A stretch of 64,000 nt of DNA, taken from positions 248,001 to 312,000 of the forward strand of contig NZ_JAGMUL010000015.1 of assembly GCF_019049285.1 (NCBI RefSeq), given 5' to 3'. Made by a program: the position numbers and the translations under genes. Under the pieces are notes generated by a model that was not told the origin of the DNA, made no database searches, and was given only the letters and a program-made list of their open reading frames with translations. Source of the stretch: Streptomyces sp. AC550_RSS872 (GTDB lineage Bacteria > Actinomycetota > Actinomycetes > Streptomycetales > Streptomycetaceae). Of this stretch, positions 1-8,735 are shown one piece after another (positions within the stretch are counted from its first letter, which is position 1; every line of letters begins with the position of its first letter).

Positions 1-1099
1 TCGAGCAGGAGGGCTACCGGACGATCGCCATCGAGAGCGACTGCATGAGGGGCCTGGTCGTGGACGACTACGTCACCTCGGGCAGGGGCACGCTCGACGC
101 GGTCATGGAGCACGGATTCAGCCACGGCTGGGGCGCCTCGGCGGCCAACCGTGAGCTCGTGCGCTGGATGCGCGCCTACAACGAAGGCCGTCCCGCGCCG
201 GAGTGGCTGCGCTTCGCCGGGTTCGACGGCCCCCTGGAGATCACCGCCGCCGAGAGCCCTCGGCAACCCTCACCGCACTCCACGGCCACCTCTCGACCTG
301 GGTGGACGCGGACCTGCTCCCGTGCAGCGCGGAAGCACTCGACCGCCTGCTCGGCGCCGACGACCGGTGGACCGATCCCGCCGCGATGACGGACCCGGCC
401 CGGTCCGTGGGGCAGTCGGCCGAGGCCGCTCGGCTGCGGCTGCTCGCCGACGACCTGGTGGCACTGCTCGACACGCAGCTGCCGCACCTCGTCGAGGCGA
501 CCTCGGGCGACGACTGGGACCGAGCGCGCCTGTACGGGCGTACCGCGACCGGCCTGCTGCGCTACCACCACTGGATGGCCGACACCTCACCGGCCCGCAT
601 GACCCGGCTGTGCGCGCAGCGGGATGTGATGATGGCCCACAACCTCATCGCCCTCGCCGAACGGGGCCGGACCTTCGTCCACGCCCACAACTCCCATCTC
701 CAGCGGCCGAAGAGCTCCATGCGGATGTGGCAGGGACGGGTGGAATGGTGGAGCGCCGGCGCGCTGGTGAGCGCCGAACTCGGCGAGGAGTACGCCTTCG
801 TCGCCACGGCCCTCGGCACCATCCGGCACCAGGGAGTGGACACCCCGCCGCCGGACACCGTCGAAGGACTCCTGTACGCGCTCCCGGAGGACCGACGCGT
901 CATCGACGCCACGCGGCTGAACACGGCCCTCGGCGACACGCCGCCCGCGCCCCGCGTGTCCCCCTGGTTCGGCTACTCCCCGCTCGACCCGGCCCACTTG
1001 ACGGCCTGCGACGGCATCGTGTTCGTGAAGGACGTCCCGCAGAGTCAGGGGGCCGCCGCCTTCGCCGCGGTGACCCCCGTCCTGCGGATGCAGTACTAG
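1..1099 (+). pseudogene. Erythromycin-esterase family protein, 5'-partial and frameshifted
   Basis: The gene enters from the left edge. Reading from base 3, the product has family features up to FAGFDGPLEITAAESP (about base 260). Family-like sequence then continues one frame back, from about base 254 (ATLTALHGHLSTWVDADLLP), to a TAG at 1097–1099. The second part holds the His-containing motif VHAHNSHLQRPKSSM and the C-terminal GTIRHQG and WFGYSPLDP stretches usual in EreA/EreB-like hydrolases. Both halves look well conserved, so the break is recent or a sequencing error. If intact, the enzyme would open macrolide lactones or related esters, though many chromosomal members have no proven substrate. 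The 3' end overlaps the convergent ferredoxin stop by four bases. Confidence 0.8.
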
Positions 1100-1323
1100 G
1101 AGCCGCTGGAATCCGCATCCGCCTTGGGGAGGGTGATCGCCCCGGACGGGCAGACCCCGGCGGCCATCCGGGCGGCCGCGCGTCGAGCGGCGGGCGGCTC
1201 GGTGTGCAGCAGGACTACGAGGCCGTCCTCGGGATCCTGGTCGAAGACCTCGGGGGCGGTCAGCGCGCACATCCCGGCGCCGATGCAACGCTCACGGTCC
1301 ACGCGCAGGCGCGCCGTCGTCAT
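1096..1323 (-). CDS. 3Fe-4S ferredoxin, P450 redox partner
   Basis: A 75-residue acidic ferredoxin. It has CIGAGMC near the N-terminus and VCPSGAI near the C-terminus. The middle cysteine of the first motif is replaced, so only three cluster cysteines remain, as expected for the [3Fe-4S] ferredoxins that feed electrons to actinomycete P450s. I chose the ATG at 1323 because it overlaps the stop of the upstream P450 as ATGA and gives the usual size; a longer reading upstream would only cover P450 coding sequence. It most likely shuttles single electrons from a ferredoxin reductase, not present here, to its operon partner. Confidence 0.93.
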   Translation of the reverse strand: MTTARLRVDRERCIGAGMCALTAPEVFDQDPEDGLVVLLHTEPPAARRAAARMAAGVCPSGAITLPKADADSSGS

Positions 1324-2522
1324 GACCGCTCCTTGTCCCAGGTGACCGGGAGGCTCTTCACCCCGTAGATGTCCGCGGTCTCCGGGCGCAGGGCAACCTC
1401 CTCGGCCGGTACGGCCAGGCGCAGTGTGGGGAAGCGGTCCAGCAGCGCGCGGAACGCGACCCGCATCTCGACACGGGCCAGTTGCTGGCCCAGGCACTGG
1501 TGGATGCCGTGGCTGAAGGCCAGGTGCCCGCCCGCGTCCGGCCGGCGGAGGTCGAGCGCGTGGGGGTCGGCGAAGCGGTCGGGGTCGCGGTTGGCGGTGT
1601 TGTACGACAGGACGACCGTGGTGCCGGCCTTGATGGTCTGGCCGCCCACCTCGACGTCCTCCAGCGCCGTCCTCATGAACGTCTTGGCGACGCTCAGATA
1701 CCGCAGCAGCTCCTCCACCGCCCGGTCGGTGAGCTCGGGGTCGGCGCGCAGCGCGGCCAGTTGCTCCGGGTGCTGCAACAGCGCGAAGGTGCCGAGGGAC
1801 AGCATGTTCGCGGTGGTGTCGAACCCGGCCGCCAGCAGGATCAGGCTGATCCCCTTCAGTTCCTCGTCGGTCAGATCGCTGTCGGTGAGTTCGCTGAGCA
1901 CGTCGTCGGTGGGCTTGGCGCGCTTGGCGGCAACCAGTTCCGCGAGGTACTCCTGGGTCGCGGTGTAGGCCGCTATCAGCTCCGCTTCGCTCACCTCACC
2001 GCCCATGAAGGCGTCGATCTGCTCCTGGAAGGAGCCCCGGTCCTGGTACGGCACCCCCAGCAGCTCACAGATGATGATGGTGGGGATCGGCTTGGCGAAC
2101 GCGGTCACCAGGTCGGCCGGCGGCCCGGTCTTCTCCATGGCGTCCAGGCAGTCGGCGGTGACCTGCTCGATGCGCTCGGTGAGCAGTCGCATCCGCCGTA
2201 CGGTGAACTTGCCCACCAGCGGCTTCCGGTAGCGGCTGTGCTGCGGCTCGTCCATCTGGAGAAACTCGCCGGGCGGCGCCGGAGGAATCTCGAAGTCGAC
2301 CACGTTCAGGAGGTCCTTGCGGGAGCTGAACCGCGAGTCGGCCAGGACCGACCTGACCAGGTCGTACCCCGTGATCAGCCAGCCGGGCTGTCCACCGGCA
2401 TGGGTGTAGCGGCTGATGGGGCCGTGCCGACGGGCGTCGAGCAGCTCGGCCGGCGGGTCGAAGGGGCAGCTGGACTGACGGGTCGTCGGCAGCGTCGTGG
2501 CGGTGTGGACTAACTCACCCAT
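1320..2522 (-). CDS. Cytochrome P450 (CYP), bacterial class I
   Basis: About 400 residues, the normal length of a soluble bacterial P450. The oxygen-binding I-helix reads AGFDTTANM, the ExxR motif is EELLRYL, and the haem loop is FSHGIHQCLGQQLA with Cys at about residue 343. It should be a cytoplasmic monooxygenase that takes electrons from the overlapping ferredoxin. The layout resembles CYP105-type pairs that hydroxylate natural products or xenobiotics; the substrate cannot be read from sequence. Two in-frame ATGs exist (2531 and 2522). The GAGG ribosome site is almost touching 2531 but correctly spaced for 2522, so I favour 2522. A MarR-type regulator is transcribed divergently and probably controls it. 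Confidence 0.95.
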   Translation of the reverse strand: MGELVHTATTLPTTRQSSCPFDPPAELLDARRHGPISRYTHAGGQPGWLITGYDLVRSVLADSRFSSRKDLLNVVDFEIPPAPPGEFLQMDEPQHSRYRKPLVGKFTVRRMRLLTERIEQVTADCLDAMEKTGPPADLVTAFAKPIPTIIICELLGVPYQDRGSFQEQIDAFMGGEVSEAELIAAYTATQEYLAELVAAKRAKPTDDVLSELTDSDLTDEELKGISLILLAAGFDTTANMLSLGTFALLQHPEQLAALRADPELTDRAVEELLRYLSVAKTFMRTALEDVEVGGQTIKAGTTVVLSYNTANRDPDRFADPHALDLRRPDAGGHLAFSHGIHQCLGQQLARVEMRVAFRALLDRFPTLRLAVPAEEVALRPETADIYGVKSLPVTWDKERS

Positions 2523-2575
2523 GGTGCACATCCCTCATCTCGCGATAGTACGTGTTTGATCGATGTCGAAAGCTA

Positions 2576-2677
2576 CGTTGCGTTCATGTCTGAGTCAATT
2601 GCAGAAAACGCCTTCTCCCAGGTTAAGGCCGCCAAATTGATGCAATGACGCTGAGATCGAACGCAACGCACCGTTGC
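2576..2677. promoter_or_regulatory. Divergent promoter region with paired inverted repeats (operator candidate)
   Basis: Between the P450 start and the divergent regulator lies a perfect 10-base inverted repeat, CGTTGCGTTC at 2576–2585 and GAACGCAACG at 2659–2668. The right arm overlaps a tighter palindrome, GCAACG-CAC-CGTTGC, at 2663–2677. The core CGTTGC/GCAACG therefore occurs three times. This is the pattern expected for a dimeric winged-helix repressor that loops or spans two sites; the regulator next door is the obvious ligand. Seen directly; the function is inferred. Confidence 0.55.
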
Positions 2678-2708
2678 AATGAATGACGGCGAAGGCAATA
2701 CTCGTCGT

Positions 2709-3383
2709 ATGCCAGGAGGACGGTTGACCCAGCAGGATCGCCAGCGCATCGCGGCCGGACTCGCCGATGGTCTCTCCTACGCCGAGATCGCCAGGCGGCT
2801 CAACCGGCCGACCTCGACGATCAGCCGGGAGGTTGGACGCAACGGCGGCCCCGGCGGCTACCGGCCGCAGCAGGCACACCATGCGACGGCCCAGCGGGCG
2901 CGGCGCGGCACACCGGCACCCCCGCGAGCGGCCGGAGCGTCCGGCGGCACGATGGCGGAGGAGATCGTCGAACTGGCGGTCAGATCGGGGATGCCGAGGA
3001 TGACCGCGCGCGTGCACGCCGACCTGTTGCTGTCCGAGGACGGCAGGCGCACCGCGGCCGAGCTGACCCGCAGACTGAAGGTCAGCCCGGCCTCGGTCTC
3101 CGTGGCCGTGAACTTCCTGGTCCAGCAGGGGTTCGCCCGTCGCGAGCGCGACCCGCAGCGGCGTCGCGACATCTACGTGGTCGACGACGACGCCTGGTAC
3201 CACTCGGTCGTGATCAGTGCGCGTACGACGCTTGAGGCGGCGCAGGCGGCCATGGCGGCGGCGCAGAGGTTCGGGCTCGACGGGCCTGTGGGGCAGCGGC
3301 TGGCCAAGGGAGGGACGTTCCTGGAGCGGGTCGTCCTGGACATGATGGAGTCGGCCGAACGCTGGCGCACCCTGCTTGCGTGA
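2709..3383 (+). CDS. GbsR/MarR-type regulator with N-terminal IS30-like HTH
   Basis: About 224 residues with two DNA-binding-like parts. Residues 1–50 carry an IS30-transposase-type helix-turn-helix (LSYAEIARRLNRPTSTISREV), followed by an Arg/Ala/Pro-rich linker. The C-terminal half is a GbsR/MarR-like winged helix (TAAELTRRLKVSPASVSVAV, then a basic wing) with an effector/dimer region ending DMMESAERWRTLLA. I prefer the ATG at 2709 (MPGGRLTQQD) because the preceding ten codons (from 2679) look unlike the family; a TTG at 2724 after AGGAGG is another option. This architecture is known in streptomycetes next to transport or oxidation genes. It probably represses the divergent P450–ferredoxin operon. 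Confidence 0.85.
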   Translation: MPGGRLTQQDRQRIAAGLADGLSYAEIARRLNRPTSTISREVGRNGGPGGYRPQQAHHATAQRARRGTPAPPRAAGASGGTMAEEIVELAVRSGMPRMTARVHADLLLSEDGRRTAAELTRRLKVSPASVSVAVNFLVQQGFARRERDPQRRRDIYVVDDDAWYHSVVISARTTLEAAQAAMAAAQRFGLDGPVGQRLAKGGTFLERVVLDMMESAERWRTLLA

Positions 3384-3438
3384 CGGGTGAGCGGCTGGCC
3401 GCGGGCGGAGCTCGCCAGTCGGTCTGCGCAGCCGGTGA

Positions 3439-3867
3439 TCACCGTCGGGTCGGCGGGTGTTGAAGGGCGATCAGCCCGGCTGCCGTCTCCTTGAAGCCGC
3501 AGGCGTCGAAATGGAACGAACGCAGGTGCTCCTCGAAGTCGACATGAAGCCACTGGCACTTCGCGGCGCGGGCTTCTCCCGCCGCGGTTGCGACGAGCGC
3601 GGCACCGACTCCCCTCGACCGGCAGTCGTGCGCCACCACGGTGTCCAGGATGAAGGCGTGAACTCCGCCGTCCCACACGACGTTGACGAAGCCGATCAGA
3701 CGGCCGTCCTCCCAGGCGCAGACCCAGCCGAGGCTGTGGCGCTCAAGTCGTGCTCGCCAGTCGGTCCGCGCGACCGGGTGGCCGAAGCCGTCGGCGTGGA
3801 GCGCGTTGAGGGCGGCGTTGTCGAAGTCGCCCCGCCACTCGTAGCGGGTCGTCACCCCCGACTTCAT
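3439..3867 (-). CDS. GNAT-family N-acetyltransferase
   Basis: A 142-residue single-domain GNAT. The acetyl-CoA loop is CRSRGVGAALVATA at about 82–95, preceded by the β4 strand AFILDTVV, and the fold ends with the usual FHFDACGFKET. It should transfer an acetyl group from acetyl-CoA to an amine; small stand-alone members commonly modify antibiotics, polyamines or protein termini, and nothing here fixes the substrate. The ATG at 3867 is preceded by GGAGG at good spacing. It lies 65 bases downstream of the LivJ-like gene on the same strand, so cotranscription is likely. Confidence 0.88.
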   Translation of the reverse strand: MKSGVTTRYEWRGDFDNAALNALHADGFGHPVARTDWRARLERHSLGWVCAWEDGRLIGFVNVVWDGGVHAFILDTVVAHDCRSRGVGAALVATAAGEARAAKCQWLHVDFEEHLRSFHFDACGFKETAAGLIALQHPPTRR

Positions 3868-3932
3868 GTGGCGCCTCCGGAGTTCCGTGCGCTGCGGGCT
3901 CTCGTGGTTCGTCTTCAACGCCGCGTGCTCTC

Positions 3933-5048
3933 TCAGCCTGTGTGCAGGATCCGAAAGCGTTCGGGTTCCGCCGGATCCCGGTCGACGACCTGGACCGGCG
4001 GCCAGGCCCATTGCCACACGCTGATCCCCGGAGCGCGGGAGAAGCGGATCTGACCGCGTGTGCCTTCGACGGCAACGTGCGGCCAGGCACCGGCAATGCG
4101 CGCCCGGTCCGTGCCCTGAGAACGCAGCACCTCGGCGAGGACGGCGACCGTGTCGTAGCCCTCGTAGGCGACGAAGGACGGCGCTTGCGCCAGTCGCTCG
4201 CGCAGGGCCGTCTCGACTCGGGCACCGAGGGGGCCGAGGCGTTCGGGCAGATAGCGCAAGAACGGGATGCCGGTGCCGTCGTCGCCCAGCGACGTCGCCC
4301 ATTCCGCGAACTCCGGTTGCCCGGCCGGAGCACCGATCATCATCTCGGCGAGCCGCTGGTCGCGGCGGACGGACTTGACGATCGGCACGGCCGGTTCCGG
4401 GTGGCCCACCAGGAGCAGGAGGGCTGTCGCGCGGTGGTCGACGAGTTCGCCGCACAAGGCCGTAGGAGAGAGCGTGCGCATGTCGAGTTCGATGACGGTG
4501 CCGCCGCGCGGAGCGAGGTGGTCCCGCAGGATGCGGGTCCCGGACGCCCAGTAGACACTCGGTTCGGCTGCCACGGCGATGCGACTGTGGCCCGCGGCGA
4601 GGAGGAAGTCCGCGTAGATCCGCCAGCCGCGCGACTGTGGCGGGGAGAGACGCGCGACCCAGTCCGTCTGCGGTTCGGGTGTGAGGGTGTCGAGCACCGC
4701 CGACGAGCACAGATACGGCAGGCCGAGCGCGTCCGCCCTGGTGGCAGCGGCGCGAGCTACGACACTGTGGTATTCACCGGCCAAGGCGGCCACGCCCGAC
4801 CGAGCCAACTCGTCCACGGCCGCCGCGGCCTTCTGCGGATCAGCGGCGGTGTCTCGGACCACCAGCTCCAGTGGCCGTCCGTCGATCCCGCCGGCGTCAT
4901 TGACCTCGCGAACGGCCAGTTCGAGTCCGGCGAGCAGGTGTTGGCCTGCCTGGACCCAGCCCGGCCGGGTCAGCGGAACGAGAGCGCCGATCTGGACGGA
5001 CGGCCCGTCAGTTCGGACTGCTCCAGGTGGCGTTGACGGCATACTCAT
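3933..5048 (-). CDS. LivJ-like ligand-binding protein without an export signal
   Basis: 371 residues with the bilobed type I periplasmic-binding fold of branched-chain amino acid/amide receptors: IGALVPLTRPG at about 20–30, LAVREVNDAGGIDGRPLEL, then SGVAALAGEYHSVVA and FVAYEGYDTVAVLAEVL. It has no signal peptide, lipobox or membrane segment; the N-terminus is a short hydrophilic stretch. No permease or ATPase genes lie nearby. It is therefore unlikely to be an ordinary ABC-transport receptor and may be a cytoplasmic amide sensor similar to AmiC. The downstream GNAT is its only likely operon partner. A missed upstream start carrying a signal is unlikely, because the sequence before 5048 gives no hydrophobic stretch in frame. 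Confidence 0.85.
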   Translation of the reverse strand: MSMPSTPPGAVRTDGPSVQIGALVPLTRPGWVQAGQHLLAGLELAVREVNDAGGIDGRPLELVVRDTAADPQKAAAAVDELARSGVAALAGEYHSVVARAAATRADALGLPYLCSSAVLDTLTPEPQTDWVARLSPPQSRGWRIYADFLLAAGHSRIAVAAEPSVYWASGTRILRDHLAPRGGTVIELDMRTLSPTALCGELVDHRATALLLLVGHPEPAVPIVKSVRRDQRLAEMMIGAPAGQPEFAEWATSLGDDGTGIPFLRYLPERLGPLGARVETALRERLAQAPSFVAYEGYDTVAVLAEVLRSQGTDRARIAGAWPHVAVEGTRGQIRFSRAPGISVWQWAWPPVQVVDRDPAEPERFRILHTG

Positions 5049-5304
5049 GCGCGGGCCTCTCCCGTGTGAGGGGGCAGTTGCAGCGTTCCCTGATCGCTGG
5101 GCGGCATGGCCCGGTGGTACGCGTTCATCTCATGTGGTCTTGCCTGGCGCACCTCGGTGATCATGCCGGACATTGCATCCACCACGATCGCCGACAGGCA
5201 ACCGAATAATGCGGCGTGATGAGTTGCCCGCCCCGGCCGGTCCCCACGCCTCCATGCGTGAGGCGACGCCGGCTGGTTACCCGTGTCTGTTGTATGGAGG
5301 AGGC

Positions 5305-6921
5305 GTGGAACTCACCGACTGGCTGCTGACCCCGGGCGAACGCGGCAACAGCGCCACGCGGCTGGACAGCCGCCGAGCGGATCGAACCGCCTGGTCGCAC
5401 GGGAACCTGGTGCGGCCCCTCATCCATGGCTCGACGTACTTCCCGGCGCTCCTCGGCGCGATCCGAGCACAGCGCGCGGGAGACCTGCTCCTGTTCACCG
5501 ACTGGCGGGGCGACCCCGACGAGCGCCTCGACGGCCCCGGCACCGAGATCGGCCGCGTCCTGGGTGAGGCAGCCGCGCGCCGGGTGATCGTCAAAGGACT
5601 GCTCTGGCGCTCCCACCTGGACCGTTTCCAGTTCAGCGAGGCCGAGAACCGCCACCTCGGCGAGGCAGTCGAAGCGGGTGGCGGGGAATGCCTGCTCGAC
5701 ATGCGGGTACGGCCCGGCGGCTCGCACCACCAGAAACTCGTCGTGCTCCGCCATCCCGACCGGCCCCAACTCGACGTCGCGTTCGTCGGCGGAATCGACC
5801 TGTGCCACAACCGCCACGACGACGCCACGCACCGCGGCGACTCCCAGTCACTGACCATCGCCGCGGCGTACGGACCGCACCCGCCGTGGCACGACATCCA
5901 GCTCGCGATACGCGGACCGGCCGTCGGCGACATCGAGGCAGGCTTCCGCGAGCGCTGGAACGACCCCGCGCCGCTCACCCGCAGCCCCTTCGTCCGCCTT
6001 CGCGAGCTGGCTCACGGCGAGGACACCAACGCCGACACGCTCCCGCCCCAGGCACCCGACCCCGCACCCTGCGGCACGCACACCCTTCAGGTCCTGCGCA
6101 CCTACCCCAACCGTCTCGGGCGCGGCTACGACTTCGCACCCGACGGCGAGCGCAGCATCGCGCGCGGCTACCGCAAGGCACTGCGGCGGGCCCGGTCCCT
6201 GATCTACCTGGAGGACCAGTACCTGTGGTCTCCGCATGTGATCGAGCCCTTCGCCGAGGCACTGGCCGCCCATCCCGGCCTGCGCCTGATCGCGGTCATC
6301 CCGTCCTTCCCCGAACAGGACGGCCGGCTCACGCTGCCCATGAATCTGATCGGCCGGATCACGGCCCTGGACAGGCTGCGCCGCGCGGGTGGCGGGCGGG
6401 TGGCGGTGTACGGGCTGGAGAACCACGCCGGGACGCCGGTGTACGTGCACGCCAAGGTGTGCGTGATCGACGACGTGTGGGCCTCGGTCGGATCGGACAA
6501 CATCAACCTCCGCTCCTGGACCCACGACTCCGAACTCACCTGCGCCGTCCTGGACGAGTCCACGGACCCACGCGAGCCTCGCGACCCCGGCGGCCTCGGG
6601 GACGACGCCCGCGGCTTCGCCAGGGAACTGCGCCTGGAACTGGCGCGCGAGCACCTGGACCTGACGGCCCCCACGCCCCCGCACGCATCCGACCCGCTCT
6701 GTGACCCCCTGAACGCCTTCGAGGCCTTCGCGGCGAGCGCCGCCGACCTGGACGCCTGGCACGACAAAGGCCGCCGCGGCCCCCGGCCCGCTGGGCGCTT
6801 GCGCACGTACCACCGGCCGAGCCTTTCCCGTACGGCCAGGACGCTCCACGCCCCGTTGCATCGCCTTCTCGTCGATCCGGACGGCCGCCCCTTCGGGCTA
6901 CGGCGTCGCAACGACTACTGA
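5305..6921 (+). CDS. Phospholipase D-like protein with two HKD motifs
   Basis: About 538 residues from a GTG at 5305, preceded by GGAGGAGG. The first HKD motif is SHHQKLVVLRHPD (H142, K144) followed by FVGGIDL; the second is VHAKVCVID followed by VGSDNINLRS. Both carry the expected His, Lys and Asp, so a two-domain phosphatidyltransferase/phosphodiesterase fold is secure. Possible roles are phospholipid hydrolysis, transphosphatidylation or cardiolipin-type chemistry. It shows no signal peptide from this start, so it is probably cytoplasmic or peripheral. Longer in-frame starts exist (ATG 5173, 5254), but they add low-complexity sequence with no family character. Confidence 0.9.
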   Translation: MELTDWLLTPGERGNSATRLDSRRADRTAWSHGNLVRPLIHGSTYFPALLGAIRAQRAGDLLLFTDWRGDPDERLDGPGTEIGRVLGEAAARRVIVKGLLWRSHLDRFQFSEAENRHLGEAVEAGGGECLLDMRVRPGGSHHQKLVVLRHPDRPQLDVAFVGGIDLCHNRHDDATHRGDSQSLTIAAAYGPHPPWHDIQLAIRGPAVGDIEAGFRERWNDPAPLTRSPFVRLRELAHGEDTNADTLPPQAPDPAPCGTHTLQVLRTYPNRLGRGYDFAPDGERSIARGYRKALRRARSLIYLEDQYLWSPHVIEPFAEALAAHPGLRLIAVIPSFPEQDGRLTLPMNLIGRITALDRLRRAGGGRVAVYGLENHAGTPVYVHAKVCVIDDVWASVGSDNINLRSWTHDSELTCAVLDESTDPREPRDPGGLGDDARGFARELRLELAREHLDLTAPTPPHASDPLCDPLNAFEAFAASAADLDAWHDKGRRGPRPAGRLRTYHRPSLSRTARTLHAPLHRLLVDPDGRPFGLRRRNDY

Positions 6922-6998
6922 CGGACGGCAGCGTGAGGGCGTGAGGGACGGCTGCGGCGGAGTGAGCGATCACCAAGGAGCCGGACGCCTACCGCCGG

Positions 6999-7529
6999 CT
7001 ACGGCCCGTCATGGTGTGTTGAGGCCTCGGCCACCTTCTTGAGCGCCGACGTCGTGGCGGGGTCACCGACCTTGGCGGGTTGCTCGTGCCTGCCGGCTTC
7101 CGGTCTGTCGTGCTGGAAGTGGGACGGAGCCAGCCTGCCTCCGGGACCTGGGGGCTCCGACTGGGCCTCGGAGGCTCCTGCGCGGACGTGGCCGGTGCGG
7201 ACCGCCGTGGGACGCCCGCTGTCCTGCGCCATGTCGTCCTGGTCCGTCCCTCCTTCCTCGCCCTGGGGCGGGCGCGGCTGGGTCAGCCAGGCGACGGCCG
7301 CGCCGGTGATGGCCAGGGGCCACTCCACCACGCCGGCCACGCCGAGCACCCCGGCTCCGGTGTACACCGCGATCCGCCGTCCGCGCGGCGAAACCGCTCC
7401 GATCCGATCCAGCGCCCCATCGGCGACCCTGCTCACCTGCCCCGCTCCGGGCAGGCGGCGCAGCCCGGAGCCAAGCATCCGCAACGGCTGAGGAAGATCC
7501 GAGGAACGCGTCGTGCTGACCTGACTCAC
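6999..7529 (-). CDS. Small membrane-associated hypothetical protein
   Basis: A 176-residue protein of unknown function. From a GTG at 7529 (GGAGGGAG upstream) it begins VSQVSTTRSSDLPQPLR. One hydrophobic stretch at about 60–85 (TGAGVLGVAGVVEWPLAITG) could cross the membrane. The rest is a hydrophilic tail rich in Gly, Pro, Glu and Arg that looks disordered. Similar small proteins are scattered in streptomycetes, but I cannot attach a role. It converges with the phospholipase-D gene, with no strong hairpin between them. Confidence 0.6.
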   Translation of the reverse strand: MSQVSTTRSSDLPQPLRMLGSGLRRLPGAGQVSRVADGALDRIGAVSPRGRRIAVYTGAGVLGVAGVVEWPLAITGAAVAWLTQPRPPQGEEGGTDQDDMAQDSGRPTAVRTGHVRAGASEAQSEPPGPGGRLAPSHFQHDRPEAGRHEQPAKVGDPATTSALKKVAEASTHHDGP

Positions 7530-7663
7530 TGCGCACTCCCTCCGCGCGTCATCAACGACCCCGTGCGTCATCGACTCCCGTCCGGGTTTCCCATCTCGCG
7601 CCACATATGCGGTATGCGGTGAGGGCATGAGGTGTTACTGGGCCTCGGGGAGTCAGGAAGCGG

Positions 7664-7819
7664 TCAGCAGGGCCGCGCCGGCAGCAGCACCCCCGGATTG
7701 AGGACGCCGGCCGGGTCGAGGGCGGACTTGGCGGCGGTGAGCGCGGCGGCGAAGAGGGCCGGGCGCTGGTGGTCGTACCAGGGACCGGCCTCGATGTGGT
7801 TCCACTGCCCGGCTGACCC
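7664..7819 (-). pseudogene. C-terminal relic of an FAD-linked oxidase
   Basis: Only the last ~50 codons survive. The peptide WYDHQRPALFAAALTAAKS followed by ALDPAGVLNPGVLLP is the terminal signature of FAD-linked oxidases of the alkyl-DHAP-synthase/GlcD type. No start, no FAD-binding domain and no upstream homology are visible: past 7830 the same strand loses all family character before the hbpS stop at 7933. This is a gene relic left by deletion. The surviving fragment is well preserved, so the loss may be fairly recent. Confidence 0.7.
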
Positions 7820-7932
7820 GGGCACGCGGAACCCGTGATCGACGTGGCGGCTCCGATACGTCCGCGACGGGCGCGCCGGGGGAACGCGGCCCGTCCGCCA
7901 TGGCCGAGCGCGGTTGTCGGTGACGCCAGCGC

Positions 7933-8502
7933 CTAGCGAATGATCGCGTTCGCGCCCGCCTGCGCGAACTTCTCGTCCAGCGCACCGGACGGGGCGCCCG
8001 CGACGCCGATACCGGCGATCGGCGCCTTGCCGGCGGTGACGGGCACGCCGCCCGCCAGGAACAGGGTGCCGGGGATGTCCTTGAGGTTCGGGGCCTGCTC
8101 CAGGCGCTCGGCCAGCTGGGAAGTGGGGGCGTTCCAGGCGACCGCGGTGAACGCCTTGCGCTCGGCGGACTCGTACGACTGCGGGCCGGCGCCGTCGCCG
8201 CGCAGGGTGACGATCGTGTTGCCGTTGCGGTCGACGACGGCGACCGTGACGCGCTGGTTCTCCTTCCCGGCGGCGTCGAGCGCTGCCTGCGCGGCCTTGG
8301 TCGCGGCTTCGACCGTCAGGTGGGTGGAGGTGGTGGTGACCCGGCCGGGGGCGGCGGCCGACGTGGCGGCGGCCGACGTCGTGGCGGGCGCCGAGGCGTT
8401 CGCCGACACCGCGCCGAAGCCGGCCAGGGCGACCACGGCGAGCACGGCACCGCCGGTGGCGACGCGGGCACGGCGGGAGAGGTTCTTGTGCACTCGGTTC
8501 AT
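7933..8502 (-). CDS. hbpS: Secreted haem-binding protein HbpS
   Basis: 189 residues. A Tat-like signal (SRRARVATGG followed by a long hydrophobic core to about residue 36) precedes a GlcG/HbpS domain: TVEAATKAAQAALDAAGK, VTVAVVDRNGNTIVTLRGD, ERKAFTAVAWNAPTSQLAER, FLAGGVPVTAGKAPIAGIGV. In Streptomyces reticuli HbpS is an extracellular octamer that binds haem and restrains the sensor kinase SenS until oxidative or haem stress. Here the kinase and response regulator lie divergently just across a 233-base gap, so the assignment rests on both sequence and context. The ATG at 8502 has GAAGGAG upstream. Confidence 0.92.
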   Translation of the reverse strand: MNRVHKNLSRRARVATGGAVLAVVALAGFGAVSANASAPATTSAAATSAAAPGRVTTTSTHLTVEAATKAAQAALDAAGKENQRVTVAVVDRNGNTIVTLRGDGAGPQSYESAERKAFTAVAWNAPTSQLAERLEQAPNLKDIPGTLFLAGGVPVTAGKAPIAGIGVAGAPSGALDEKFAQAGANAIIR

Positions 8503-8735
8503 GGGTCGGTCGACTCCTTCGGTGGGCGGGCGGCCCGGTTGCCGCCCCGCTTCGTCCGCTCTCCACCCTCGGCCCGGAACCAGGCCCCGACGGTCGACGT
8601 TCCGGCTGCCTCCCGATCGCCCGCCGGACGACACCGGGGTCATCCGATCGGTTGACCTGCCCAGCCCCGGGGCCGGGCCACAATGGAGGTGTTTGCCCAG
8701 CTCAGCGGCACGAGTCGGAAGGGAGGCGACCCCGC

